Of a stretch of DNA of 64,000 nucleotides, positions 38,801 through 53,800 are shown one piece after another. The position numbers and the translations under genes are program-made. Source of the DNA: Porites lobata (Eukaryota; Cnidaria; Anthozoa; Scleractinia; Poritidae). The DNA is taken from NCBI GenBank assembly GCA_942486035.1, contig CALNXK010000134.1, forward strand, positions 272,501 to 336,500, read 5' to 3'. The notes under the pieces are model-generated. The model had not been told where the DNA came from and ran no database searches. It saw nothing but the letters and a program-made list of their open reading frames with translations. How positions within the stretch are numbered: position 1 is the stretch's first letter; every line of letters begins with the position of its first letter.

Positions 38801-41800
38801 TTTAGTATATGACAGATGGTCAGCCAGACTATGAGTCTTTTATATTGTCAATCAGTCAGTCAGCCACTGAGTTATTTATCAATTAGTCCTTCAGGCAGAC
38901 AGTTTGTTATCCAATCGTGAATCCTCCATGATGTCAGTCGGCGATACTCTGTCTGTTAGTCTAACAAATAGACAGTTGGTCTGCTAGCCCTTCATTCTTT
39001 CACAACGTCAGACAGCCAACGCGTTACGTCAATAAGTCTATGATGCAAAGTTCGTGAGCCAATCAGAGGACCAATCAGTTTGTCTGACAGACCCTTAAGA
39101 TGTAAATGTGATGTCAGTGCGTTAAGGAACCTCTCACCTTCACTGTTGTCGTCCAAGCTAATAGCAGACACACTTGTGCTGATAGATTTAGCTGAAGATG
39201 TTCTTGATAACCTGGCTGTGTTAGGTGTATTAGGAGCGGGGGCATTTGACTGCTTTCTCCTGGCACCGCGTATCATCCCTCTGCTCTCCTTAGCATATTT
39301 ACGGTATACGTGTGACAAAAGACCGTCTTTCCACTCCATAGTGGTTGAGTTAATTTCCCCATAGAGTTCACCCACTGTTACACACTTGGGATTCAGTGTG
39401 GTTACGTTAACTGAACCACGTCTGACTTTGACGTTTCGCTGTGATAACAAAACAAATTAGTAAGACAAGCCAAGAAACATCTGGACTTGGAGGATTTCAA
39501 AAAATCTGCAGGAAGCCGAGTGTCACTGTCACCAAGGAAGTTGTTTTTTTTTTCTGTTTGAAAACGATATGCGCAATGAGGAAGAATCTTTGGATCTACA
39601 AGTCGAATTACGTAGTTTAATTAATAAAAGAAACTAACGCATTCGAGCCTCAGAATACACATATATTTAGCCAAAATAAAGAGAAAAGAACGGTGAGAAT
39701 TTTTTACAGAGGACCCACAAACTCACCAAGTAAGATAATGCCGTCTTAGAAGATCCATTCTCATCAGGTTCTTCCCCAGTACCAATGTGTTGACGTTGCT
39801 GTTCCCGGGCTTGAATGGTTGGTAGGACGACAAGCGCGCGCTTTAGGATCTGACGCGTGGTGGTTTTCCCGCCACCAGCGGGTCCCACGAGCATAACACC
39901 ATGTCGGACTTGCAGTGTGCTGTTCAACTGGATAACTTTATCAATCTGCGTAGGCCAATACTGAATAGACAACTCCCCTAATGCAGTCTTGGCGGCTTTC
40001 TGAACGAAGCAAATTAATAGTTATATGTACACATATGTGATCGAAATTATCCTTCAGGAAGGACACAAAATTGCTTAAATGTGAGGTTAAGGGATTGAGC
40101 TGAACCATTCAAGGGATAACTATATATTTACGTAAGCATGTAAGTATGTATAGATGTTAGCAAACCTATTGCCCAGTACGTTACACTGGTCGGACAATGG
40201 CTTAGCCAGTGTAACCACTGGGTGAATTACTATTCAATCGGAAAATGCTACAAACCCAACTTCGCTAAACGCAGAGGCCATGGGTTCGAATCCGGTTGAA
40301 ACCCTATACTTTTTTAACTGGGCTTAAATTGCAATTGCTTAAATTGGGATTACCACTGCAATGTTCATGTCTTCACTTAGGTTTGCATTCCCGCAGTTCA
40401 CATCATCTTCACTAAATAATTTAACTAGTGGATAGAGCAACCCTACATCTAAAAAATGAATAACTGAACTACAAATTAAGCAACGCAGTAAACATTGTAA
40501 CCCTCGACAGATTGAACATAGGCAGGATAATTCTCGCTTTACCACCATGATTTGCAACTGCGCTTTTATAAACACAAATAAAACAACTTCTAAAAAAGAC
40601 TTCGTTTTCAAGATGGGTGTACGCTTGACAGTGTGTTAATTAGTAACCTTCCTTAGCGGGTCCTCACTTTAAGAAGCTTGTTATCAGGACCAGGCGGATC
40701 CAAACCAGGAAACAAATCCGCCAAGATACTCTTAAACAGTGGCACGTCTTCAGCTACAAATTTTGGGATATTAGCATCCTTCACGGCGTTGATGACAATG
40801 TGAGATTCCTCCTCTTCTAAGGTTTCTGACTCCGTCTTGAGACTAAGGAGAAATGCGGCATGATCCAGATATAGACCGCAAAAATAACCAAACGAAGCCA
40901 CATCTACGGTAACATACTGCTTTTCTGCAATTTATCTAAGAGAAAGTACCTTCTATAGCAAAGCCACAAGCTCTGGCGCTTTTCGAGACACTTTCGAGAA
41001 AATTCAAAAGTCGATCGTACGCAGATTCAACAAACGCTGTCTTGAGCCCTGCGAGTGGCCATTGCTCGCTAAGGAACCCGGCCGCACCATAAATGTTCTA
41101 GTTCAGATTTATTTCCCTCGACTCCACTGCCATTTTTAATCACTACATTTACTTGCCAAGAGCTGATTTCCCTACATCATTAAAAACAGTGTTTTTACCT
41201 TGCAGTCCTTCTGCGCTGTCCTGCCATGAGAAGAACGGACTTAACAGCACGCAAACCAAAATCATAGTGATCCTGAATACAAAGAAAAAATCAGAACTCA
41301 TCCACCTGATTAAGATTCACTTGAGATGTTTACATTGATCTTCAGTAGCGTGGCAAGTAAATGCACCAAAACTCTGACCAACAAAGCCTGAGAAAACAGC
41401 CCTGCAACACTTCGCGACGCTACCACTGGTTTCCCCGCGAAATGACGTCTAAGGAACAACTTAAAAATTCTATACTGATGACATATCACTACCTAAATCT
41501 GGGTAGTGCTACTGACTGGTTGAAACAAATTTCCTTCACTGCAGGACCAATCAGAAGCACTACCCAGTGCAGAGTAGTGACACCTCATCAGTATGGAGTT
41601 TATGCGCTCTTTCTACAGAGGTCATTTCGCGGTGCTGGCGTCGTGAAACGTCGGCTGTTTCGCAGGAAATGAATAACACCCCTCACTCCCGATCGTATAT
41701 CGGTACGTATATTCAATAAAAGTTGTCCAAACAAGGTAATTCATAAGTCAAGAGAAATTGGTAATGCATGTATACCTAAAAGGCCTTTATTTACTTCACG

Positions 41801-44800
41801 CGTACTCTGTAAAATGAGTTTGTGCACTTTCTTCTGCTGCATTAGGAGCTTGCTCTTGTACATAAACCATACGCGTCGCAAGAAGCATACCTGCTGAGAA
41901 AGCTGTTTGCTTGCCAGTTGATAAAGATTGACGACTTTTCTTGATAATAATGCAGCTGCAGTGAATCCCTCGGAGAACAAGATGATCTCAGCAATCAAGG
42001 CATAGTCAGGAACCATCATGGCCACGGGACGAAACAGTGATTTCAGATTGTCTGGCAGTTCAACTCGACCGGCATAACTGGTAAATCAGGTAAAAAACTA
42101 GTTACTGCATTTGATTTAGATGGTCGTGATGGTATTAATTTTACAAAGCGTAATTTGGAATTATATTATCCATTAAACGAACAAAAGATTTATGTGATTG
42201 AAAGGACTCAGATTTAGAAGAGACAACAAGTAACATACTGATGGGAAATTCCGAAAATACCTCATTGTACTGCAAATATTTATCACTTTCAACTCACCTA
42301 AGACCCTGTTTACATGGAGTGGGGGACCCCGGTCTAGTGGGGTAGGTTTCTTTTGTTTTGTTCCTCCAGAGCGTGAAAACAAAAGAAACCAACCCCACTA
42401 GACCGGGGTCCCCCACTCCACGTAAACAGGCCCTAAGCCTGAGTTCACGCGACTTACCTTGGGTTCATTGTGATGAACATTCCACAATTAGCATTGAGTT
42501 TAATATCCCTTCCTTCAAATAGAAATCTGGCGGCAAAAATAGCAAAAGGTATTTTAGAAAACAACACTTTCCAACAAGTGAAATTACGCCTTTATAAGGA
42601 GGAACTTGGAATAAAATATTTCAGTAATTTCTGTCCTTTATTTTTGTACAGAATTGTTTTCGTTGTTCATCGTTGACGACCGGGATGGGAGGGGGAATGT
42701 TTACCATTTTTCAATTGCCCATAATACACCTTGTTCTTGATTCCCCAAAATTTTGCAAGCATTCTCTTCAATTTCTGTTAGGACGACAGTAATACCAAGG
42801 AGAAAGTGGAAACAATGGTTATGCAAAATTGTGGGAGGCTGGTAAATAGCCAGTGCGCCAGAATCAACCAAAATGGAAAAGGGAAAGGCGCAAAGAGCTG
42901 GTAGTCGGAAAGTGGGCGTGGTCTAAATGTATCAGTCAACAAGAAATGAAATGTCTTGGGATACGAAAAATCCACAACTGCTTAAGTTGTGTAATGCTTT
43001 GCAATGGTCAAGTCACATTAATAACTAAGGTTTTAGTTATTAACTAAGGTTTTAGCACACCTGTTGGGTCCAACTAGCGTCCCACCGTCTTTAAGTGGGC
43101 GTGAAACTTATAAATACTAGGGACGGAGTAATGAGAAGACATAGGGAGAGCGTTCAGCAAACTTTTCCTGTCAAGAAGTTGGAGTGATTCCATTCACTAT
43201 CTTTGTGTATCGCTTTGCCCAGGAATATTTTTACCTTGAAACACCATTGTCTTTAGCTGTTTTTATGGTGTGCAGTTGTTGTGCAATGACTGACAGCACC
43301 TCCACATCAATACGGTTAAACTCATCAAAACAAAACCAAGAGCCGGACTGAGCTAGACCAGAGAAGAACTTGCCCATCATCTATCAGGAAAAAAAAACTG
43401 AATTTAAGGTATGGACCGTGGTAGGATTAGGTTAGTCGGGTTAGAGCGGCACCGCTCTACATAGTGCGGGGAGGTCACCCTTTCGATCAGTCTTGGGGCC
43501 ATGCCAATTCCAGGGCTCTTCATATAACTGCTTAAGAAAAAAGGTACTGCATTTGCCATTATTGCCAAGCAAATGGCTGGACCTTAGTACCCTGTTCACA
43601 GACCCTCTATTTTCGCGTGTGAAAATAAAAACTGCGGAGGATTTATTGGCCGCTAGTGCACGGGGGTGGCGTTGGGGAAAAGAGAAAAAAGACTTTTTCT
43701 TTCTCGCGCTCTACCCTCGTTCTTGCGCTCCGCGCTTACTCTCGCGTGCTTTTCGATTTCTGAAAAGAAAAAGAAAACCTCGTCTGTGTACAGGCTAGTC
43801 CTTAGCGACGCGGCTGAGATGCTACGTCCCCCCCAGGAAAAGTATAATTAGTGTCCTCAACAATTCCTTCCTACTAAAATTACAGACACTTAAATAACGC
43901 AGGGAGACTGAAAACATTTACAAAGAATTTACATAGTTTACGGTAGCCAAAATGAAACTTTGTTATCGAAAATGTTTGTAAACTTACTACCACGCAAGAA
44001 AAAAAAAACTGATACATTTTTTTACTGCCCAGCTATTTTTCTCTACTGCTTGCAATTTTTATTGTCATGCTTTCGCATGTGTCTGGCAAATAACTTTCAA
44101 TAAAATGAATAAGCAACATGAAAACTCACACTAATGTTTAGCATCACAGTCGTATCACAGTTTTACCTTGTAGTCAAGCCCCTCAGAACAGTTGAACACC
44201 AAGCACTGCTTTCCCATTGCCTGTTTTAAAATAAAAGATAAACACAACTCAGAAGCAATGCCCGAAGCTGCGTAAACTCGCAGGTCGATCCGGTACAGCA
44301 AAAGGAGTCAATAGACAAGGAAAGGTTCCTAAGCTTACGACTGCAGTTTGTCTACTGTACAAAGTCTACAAAGACACAAGGGAAAAAATTTCGGGTGGGA
44401 AAAAAACCAACTACAGGCCTTTTGTTGCAGCCGGTATTAAGAGAGGTATGTGGGGCTGTGAGTTTTGGCACAGGTACGACGCAGTGCAAGGTTAACAATG
44501 ACAAAAAGCCTTTACCAAAAAGTCAAAACTGGCCGGCCGTACTGTGAATAGACTGATCTGGCTGGATAGTTTTGATTAATAATGGAATTCTTTTTACTGA
44601 CTGGGTTGGTCTGGCCGGTCAATTCAAACATAATGGAAAGCGTCCTTAATTTTCTAGCCAGAAGATGGGTGAGCCGTACTTTTACCGCACAGATTACCTT
44701 TGCCAGGTCCTTGACTGTCTCTGTTTTTCCAGTACCAGCTGGTCCTGCTGGAGCACCATTCAAATGAAGATTGAGTGCTCCAGTTAATGTGAGGTAACAT

Positions 44801-47800
44801 CTATCTGTTAGAGGAGTTATAACAAGTCTTGGAGAGCATCCCAGGTATTCATAGCCATATTCAAACACTGCATTACTGTGACGCACCATGCAGGCATGTC
44901 GATCTTCATTCCACTCATAACGCAATTGCCTGTATAGACAAGTAACAAGATAGTTAAAAGGACGCTTGGACACTATCCGCAGAAGAAGCTGCTGGCACAG
45001 CCAAATATCGCAATTTCGTTCTGTAATATATAGACTCTACGAACTCTCTTAACATACGTTACAGGGAGTAACATGACATTGTTTCACTTCAACACCAACA
45101 TGGGAACCAACATTCTTCATTCGCTTTGTTTCATTATTGCCCTTTTCATTACTACGAGTAACTGTAGTAGAAATCAGTAGAATTTAGCAAGTAACATTTT
45201 CAGTCAAAATCCACCTTTTCAAGTACAGCTATCACTTGTTTGGTGGCTTAGTACCATACCTACCCTAAACAATATTGTAGCCAAAAGCAATATATTGATT
45301 TCGTGCCGGCACCCATGACGACTATTTGATGCAGTTCAACTGCTCATAACTTTCGGCATTGCATAATATATACACGTTTTTCAATAAGTAAGGTGTTAAC
45401 CTCGTCCACTGAAAATCCTCTTGTTGATAAACCTGATTAGTGATCATTGAGTCCAGCACATCACGTGCATGTACATCAATTGTCAACAAAGCTTCAAGAG
45501 TCTGATGTTGATGAGGGACTAGTGATGAAGTAACCAATTGAGACAGACAGTGAAGTATTGATACAAGCTTCTCTCTTTTACTCTGAAGTGAGTCTTTTGG
45601 TCTTGTGGTACGCAAACAGTTTACCACGTCGCGATTAAACACTATTTGGGACTGAATCAAACACAAAATAACATTAGCATTGTAGCTTTCAGAACACACT
45701 ACGAAAGAGGCTTATGATTAAAACCCCCGCCTAACACACTAACTCGTTTTCATTTTTTTCACTTAAATATAAGTATCCTTGAAGTCATGTAAATCTTTTA
45801 AATCAAGATAAGGCAAAACAGAAAACGAAAACAAAAAATACTTTCAGTAACTCAAAAAAAACTTAACCTAACCAGTGGTTGTTCTTTGTGTGTTTTGTAA
45901 GAGGCTTGGCGTGGCTTTACAAATTTTATTTCAACAGCTTTTGTGAGCGTTTTACACTGTTTGATTATTTGCTTACAACAGTAAGAACAGCTTGACCCGG
46001 ATGAGCTAACACCCATTCAGAGTATTCAGTGGTGCCATACTCCATTAAACACTTCCTCAGGTGCCTGAGAAAAAAAAAACATAGACAAAAGAACTCAACT
46101 GCAAGGCAAAAGGAAACTCTCAGTCCTGAAATGTAATCGCAAAGCACCTTGTGAAAGAATTTATAACAAATACAATAAACTGCTTTCAACATTTTTGTTT
46201 ATTTACTTAGATTCGCCAACAGCATGACACAAATTAATACGAACCCTTAACATTCCCCTATACCCATGAGAGATAGACCACACCACCGGGGTCTCTGTCT
46301 ACTACTCTTTTCGAACAGCAGTGTGGGTTCTTTTACGTCTCCTTGCACTTTTAAAATAGAAAAGATGAAGGAGACAAGACAACCGGCCTAAGGTCACCGC
46401 AGAATAACGCGATCATCTGAACTGCGACAAGATCTCAAATTAAAGCAAGCATGATATTACCACTTTTTTAAAGATCCTGAGTGAAATATATTGTTCGAAC
46501 TAGAAAATTGACAAATGCTACTTATGGCCAGAGAGATTTACTTACATTTTCACAGTCTCGTACATAGCAAGTTCAACGTTGTATAGCCAAGACTCCACAG
46601 TTCCACGAGCCCTTAACGTTCTGTAACAATGAACAAGCGGAATGCTTCATAAAACAAGAGGCGCATCCGAGTGTTTTAGACTTGAAAAAACAAGAACTGT
46701 AAAATCACCGAAAGGCTCATTTTGGCAAGGGTAAATTGATTTAAAGCTGGCGCAGTCCACATCAGATATAAAGACACTCATTTAAAATTAATTTCCTTTA
46801 TATTTTCTAATGAATTATGGAAAAGTTTTGGAAAATGAAAAAAAAAAAAAAAAAAGAACAAAGACAGCCACTAGACGAAAACAGACTTCAAGTTAGCCTG
46901 CGTCGCAGACGTCATTTAACCTCGATTAGTAACGTCTGCAGTAACGACGAATTACCGCAAGTGGGTTGCGAATTTCCTTTCATCGTGGTACTCAAATCCT
47001 GGTACACAGATGAGGGCCCAGGTGTTTCGCAGACGGACTTAACCAAAGTTTAGTTACGTTTGTGGCGCAGGCTAACACCAAGTGAAATGTTTAGAAATGG
47101 ACATTCGAATCTCTTGTAAGCGGACACCATTAGGATCAGTGAATAATTGTTATTCATATTTTGGCATGAGGAAATATATCACATCAAGGTAAATATGATA
47201 AGCAACTAAAAGTAAGAATGTACAAGTGGTATCATACTTACTTGGGTAGCTGTACACTTTCTCCTTCTTCTGAAGTCATGGTCTGGATTTGTGCAGGGGA
47301 ATGAGCTTGACGTACGATACCGAGTTGATAAATGTTCCCAAAACACTTCCGCAAGTGCGGCTGGTATAATATAAACACACAAAGTATCAACTGCCTAAAC
47401 GGTCTACACAACAAACATTATAAACTAAAGTCACAACAAGTAAGTTATGAACCATAAAAGTACTACTTTGAGTACAATAACACAAAAAAAACCAATAGGA
47501 ATAAAGAAGTGTATCAACCAAAAAAGACGATAATTTACGAGTAGGCTACGTATTGACCCTAGAGTGCATGAAGTTCGTCATCTATGAGTCCTTTTTGTTA
47601 GGGGATGGGGGCAGTGGCAAAGGGGAGAGTAGGGGGAGGGAGTTAGTTTCTCCTGACCTTTTTCCTGAAGATGAACGGTCACTGGGACAGGGTTTAGTAG
47701 CTCCACGCCATTACTCAGTCTGAACTAACCTGTACAGCATTAGGGTTCTTACTGTTTGCCAGTATATCAAGCAAGTCTTCATTGCTCAAGAAATAAAATC

Positions 47801-50800
47801 TTGCAAATACCAGCCTCTTTGTTTCAAGATAGTCCTGAAAAAAAAGAAGGAAATCAGCCAAGAAAATATAGTTAATAAAATCTCTCAACTGCATTGTCAA
47901 CATCTGTCGTCGCAATTCGCCACTCCAGAAATGAGACGGAATGACTGGCCCTAATAACCTTTCGAAAAAAGATTTCTGGTCCTGTTATTAGGGACAGGGA
48001 AAACATTGGCCAATAGCTGCCCGGTGCGTCACCAGTAACCATCCCAGAAACACTTGCGGCAGGCATTTCGGCTCCAGTTTCCTTCTCGTTTTCTTAAGGG
48101 GCGAATGCAAACCGATGCATGTGAATGTTTTATCAGATATTTAGACTGTTTAATTAAGGATCAAGGGCTGCTCACGATTTTCACAAACCACTAGAGTGAA
48201 ATCTTGTGCATAAAACAAAAAACTAAAAATTGATATGGTAGGAGAACGAACCGCTACAAATTATATCCAAATCAGCTGAACAGACTAAAAAATTACACTC
48301 GCCTCAAATCACAAACCCATACTTTTCTGAAGCTTCCTAAACGGAATGGCGCGAATCATTTGATTGTCCAATCAGAATTTCCTGTTTTCGCATGTAAATG
48401 GAAAGTACCCAAGGTAGCGGATTGGATTTAGTTCTGTCTAGTTAAACCTGAAATTGTATCCCCTAAAACAAAGCTTTACAAACTGTAACATCTAGTCCAG
48501 AAACCTCACCTCCAAACACCGATGGATTTTCTCCAAGTGAGAGTTACTTGCTTGAAGAACTTCCAGGACTCCTAAAAATCGCATCGTTGACATAAATTAG
48601 AATAACTTAAAAGTAGGAGCCACTTATGACTCACGCTACTTCTTCAAAGGATACGAAGATACTTCTTAATTGCTAGTGTTTCACTTTATAAGACAATGTC
48701 GGCGTGGACTGGAAACAAACTTACCTTAAACGGACGAATAACATTTTAAGGGTCAGCAAAATGAAATCATCAAAGCGTGCAAATCAATTAAGACACTGGT
48801 TTGGTGCAACAACGCGACGTGCATTTTTGTACTGTATTTGTTTCCCAATATTTCACAGTAAGAGAATGTGTGATAACGAGGGTGAAGGAGACTTAGAGAA
48901 CAGACAAAGGACAAATTGTAAATCCAAAGGATGTGTCTACTTTCAATTGTTGCATACATTCCTACCTTGAATCTCGCCCTTTTACAAAATATCATTTTTT
49001 TTTCTTAAAATCTGATTCTAAAACGCTTACATGTACTATAAACTGAATATGGTACAATCGCAAATAAAATGGCTAAATTACCTGCAGCTGTTGAAGCTCT
49101 AAGTGCATTTGGTTTGTCAGTTGTTTTTCTCATAATGTCTTTCCACGATTTGTCCACTTGAGCAAATAAACGAGCCTCATTTGGTAGCTGCCTGAAAAAC
49201 AATGAAATTGAAAACAATAAAGAAGCTTGCATTTTAGTTGCTAGATTCAGCGTATACGGTAGAACTGTTTAGGACCTGCACTAAGAATAGACACTGGAAA
49301 TGACTGGGTGGATGTGAGACGACTGTAGAGGTAAACGGCAAATTGGAAAAAGAGAAACAAGACAAGTTTCAAGAGCTTAAATGTCACTGCAGTATTTGCG
49401 TAAATTAAAAGAGCATCAAGTACCGTTCGCATGACATGATGCACAAATGGCTTTTCCAAAAGTACCCTCTTTCATGTCTTTACAATTAGAATCATTGAGG
49501 CCGTTCAGTTCTTGTTATTGGAAATACTTAAACTGCGTCATCAGAAATTGCACCGCACAACGGGTTTTCACGCTATAATAGCATCACACCTCTTGACAAT
49601 TATGGTAGTTAGTATTGCTTCTTGTTAACAGGGATATAAGAGCGGTACTGCCTTTCACATAAAAGTGAATTAGTGAAGAGCCACTACTTTCTGGTTACTT
49701 AACGCTTAGTTTGTTGGGTTTAAATAGGTTTTTTGGAGTGGTCGCCAGAGAAAGACAATCTTTTTAACCTTTGAATGTCAGCAGCCGAAAAGATGGTTTC
49801 CAAGTAAAGCCAGTTGCGTTGACAGAGAAGCCACTCATCCAATGTTCTGGCAAACAGCTTCAGTTTTCTATCCCAGTCCTCAACCACAGCCTAAAATAAC
49901 AAATCAATTGTTTATTTTCATCATCTACAGTCATTGAAGTGGTTTCGGGTTGCATTTGTTTGTTTTCACATTATCCAGGGTTCGTACTCTTTGGAGCTCT
50001 TCAAATTCCACGACTTTCCATGACTTTTTCCATGACCTTTACAAGTTTTCAAAGACCTTAGGTTTAGTTGTCAGTTCCACTGAAAGGATAAAAAACTTTC
50101 CTTGTTTTAGAGTATTTTTGGACCTTAAACAGTTCAACAGACACAAACGCTGGTGTCCACCACAATGTGTGCCGTTTGCACTGTTTAATTACTCCTCTCT
50201 ATCTTACAGTGTCCTTGCCTTGTCATCTGCGGTAACTTATCTATTAAACGAAACTTTAATTTTCCATGACTTTCAAGGACCGACAATTAAATTCCATGAC
50301 TTTCCAGGCCTGGAAAATGATATTCTTAAATTCCACGACTTTCCAGGTTTCCATGACTGGTACGAACCCTATTATCTCTTGTTAAAAATCAAATTTTCCA
50401 GAAAGATGTAGTCTAAATTGAGATAAAATAAGTTCCAATCTTTGCACTTAGCATGGCAATAAATGCTACCCGGGCAGTCCACGATAACGAGCTATAAGTG
50501 AGAGATTACAGTACAAGCCCTCATTCTCAGGCTGAGAGTTTAGAGCTCAATCAAAAACTGCTCGGTGGCAGTGTTCATACCTTGATGGGTGTAACAAAGC
50601 GTGAACCTCTTATGTTAGAAAGCGTGACTTGGCTCTCCTCAACAGCGGTAATGATATCATCAGCTCCAGTAATGATAGCAATGTCACGGCTGGGGTGAGC
50701 AGACAACGTGAAGTCCGTATGGTTCCAGTAGTCCATCACCTAAGAACATACAAAAAACAATAGAGGACAACGTGTATCAGTATCTTGGCTTGGGTGTTTT

Positions 50801-53800
50801 ATACCAAGCAGGGGACCAAGTGTTTCATTGTATTTTAAAGCAAACTTTCGGGTACACCTTGACACACGATGAGCGAAACACATTTTATGAATATGGAAAA
50901 AATATTCACGGTCCAAGGTTTAAAATATTGTAACACTGGTTATCAGCATTTCGTTGATAATAATGGGCGTATTGACGGTTAGTTAGAACCAAACTTATAA
51001 TATGGATGTTCAACACCAATTTCACCGCATTACAATTGGTCCCTTAGATATATTACACGTTCTATAACCAGGCATTACCACTCGTCTCCCCATCCCTCTT
51101 GAAGAAAAAATTAAAATAACATATAAATATTATTTTTCATTACATTCACAACCAGGATACCTACATGTAGTCGGCGTAATATCAATATAAAATACTCAGT
51201 GTTACCTTTTGAAGCATCTGCTCTAGAGTAGCTTCATTACTAGCTTGAGAGGAGATATCCGAGATTTTCTCCTTGTGTTGAAACACCTAAAAACAATGGT
51301 TAATCAGATTAGCTTACATGGGTCCACCATGTAAATACCATGAGAATCCTTTATGCAGTAGTTTGCTAAATATCTGCGTGCAATACGGACACATGCACAA
51401 AGTTGCTAAACTTACACCACAGAATCTGTTTTGATGACAAAATACTTTATGTAACAACGAAGAGTGACTTCAGTGTATGCGGTCTGTGGTCGGATTGCAT
51501 GCGCATGTCCATTAGTTCACTACATACTTAATTGTTTTAGCGCGACAGCTGCCTATTTTTCCCTTTATGTGGGGGCTCATGGCTGGGTTGTGCGGATGTG
51601 CCAGTCATGTGGGCGCTACTCAATCTAGGGCCTGGCTTCCAAAAGTGAAAGCCCCTGGATACTTCAGGCACCCAACTTCCATTTCGCGATGCAGTTGTTA
51701 ATCACACTCATTTTTTTGTTTTGTTTAGTTTTGCTTTCCAGTTCACGATAAACATGTACATCTTGAATTGCAGTTCTAAGTAGAAGTCAACTTCCTCTAC
51801 ACAGAAGACTAACCATTTACTTTTGTCTACAACATAGTTGCATCTTCACCTACGATGATCGTCTTTACATTATTTAATTAAGTCTTTTTAGACTCCAGTC
51901 ACATATTTTACTATAACTGAACCGTGCGATTAACTGCTCATAATTGTCACGATATTGTCTATAACTTGCAGAGAGGTGCAACCCCTTGATGGAGATGTAC
52001 ATGCATTTACAAGCGATTCTGTGTGCTAAAGTCTGTTGTAAAGAGGTTTCAAATTACGTTCTCGTGAACTAAAGTGTATTGCTGCTTTGCTACTGTTATG
52101 CAAACCTGTAGTTGCAGAAGGTGTCCAAGAGTGAAATACTTGTCACGAACAATACGAGTTCCAATAACATTCTGTATGGCCTCCCAATGTCTTGTTCTTA
52201 AAGTAGAATTCCGTAAGCTAGTAATGACTGGCATGCCCTGTTTAAAGCTTGTCACCTTCTGTTTGAGTCGTGGTATGACCTTGTTGGGTGGTAAACCTGA
52301 AATAGGAAATATAATATGCAGGTTCCACTGCAAGCAAGAAAATCACGAGCAGTGTTTTAAATCATTTCAAGCAAAGGTGCATGTGATGGTTCAATTGAAT
52401 TAGTTGAAATTATATTTTTCGTTGGAAATAGTTGTGTATGATAAAGTAAAGTTTGAGGGAAGGGTAAAATTGGACTACAACACATACCTAGTAGACCAAT
52501 GCAAATATATTCCCGTTGCTTGAAGAACATGGCATCGACAAGTCCGTATTTTCCATTTTAGATGATTTACGTGAAATTACAAATTATCAACAAAAAGCAA
52601 GATCAGTGTGAAGGTCTGAAGTTAGAACATGATAAGCAATGACATTTGACTTCTTTGTTAGACCGCAGTCAGTATTTAGGTATTTGCTGTATAGATAATT
52701 TTACTGACCTGAAAAAGCCATGTTTTCTCTCCTCTGTTAAATCAAACATCCCCAGAACACTTACTGTGCAAGAAAAACCGTAACCGCAAAAGGGTAAACA
52801 CAAGTGTACCTTTCTCCAGTAGGAAGACTGTCTGGATAAACCTGGTCACATCTTTCTGTACTTCGTCAATTTTTAGGGTCTCAAATGGAGTGGCCTTCCA
52901 TTCATCAACTAATCCCTGCCACTCTTGAAGGGACTCCCATAGAAGGCACCTTAAAGTAAGGTCCTTTTCAACTTCAGTTACCTCTGATTGCAGAGAGGTG
53001 GCCTGAGGGCTTGAATTACCTGTCTTACTAAGGACGGCTCCCCTGAAAAGCAATGAAGAAAGATGTTTAACTTTCTGACAAGGATACCTCAGAGCTTTCT
53101 AAAGAAAACATTAAAATAAATAATATTATGAACTTTAAGGATAGAACTTAACCATTTCATAAGATGAACAATTCATGCGTTAACAATATAAAATAGTTTG
53201 TAGTGTTTTGGGTAACAGTGACCAGACCCCCGAAAGGTACAACGTGTAGCACACCATGGCAATGAACCTCCACTTTACAGCCACTACCTAAATATTTTTC
53301 ATCTTCATAACGCTTGATTTCTCAATTACTACTCACTCAGTAAAAGCCTTCTTTTGTAGTGAAGAGGACATGGAGCTTCCAAAGCGCTCTTGATAGGTAG
53401 CATAATTACGAGCCTTGATTGATAGGTTATCTAAATCTTCTTTAAGCAGCTTCAACTTCTCTGTTGCCACTTGAGGAATATTGTCAGCATCCAGCAAGGC
53501 AGGAGAACAAACCTTGTTCTTAATTATAACCAACTCCCGTCGAACTGTGCCAATAAGATCATCCAGAGCTCTGCTATATCGCTGGATATTTTCATCCTTC
53601 TTTGCTTCACAGTACAAAATAGTTGACTAGAAAGAAAACGAAAACTGTGTTAAAGTGGCTGTATAACTTGAGGAAACAAGACTGCAATAGAGGACTGGAA
53701 CTTTCCTGTGTTTTACATTTCACATTCTCAAACTTATTGTAGAAAGTCTGCACTGCAACACACTGTAAAATATTTCGTTTGGGTAGGGGAGGGAGGCATT

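Noticed and set aside
38530..39100. Regularly repeated units resembling a CRISPR array
   Set aside because: The units are diverged head-to-tail copies without unique spacers, inside a eukaryotic intron, so it is a minisatellite.
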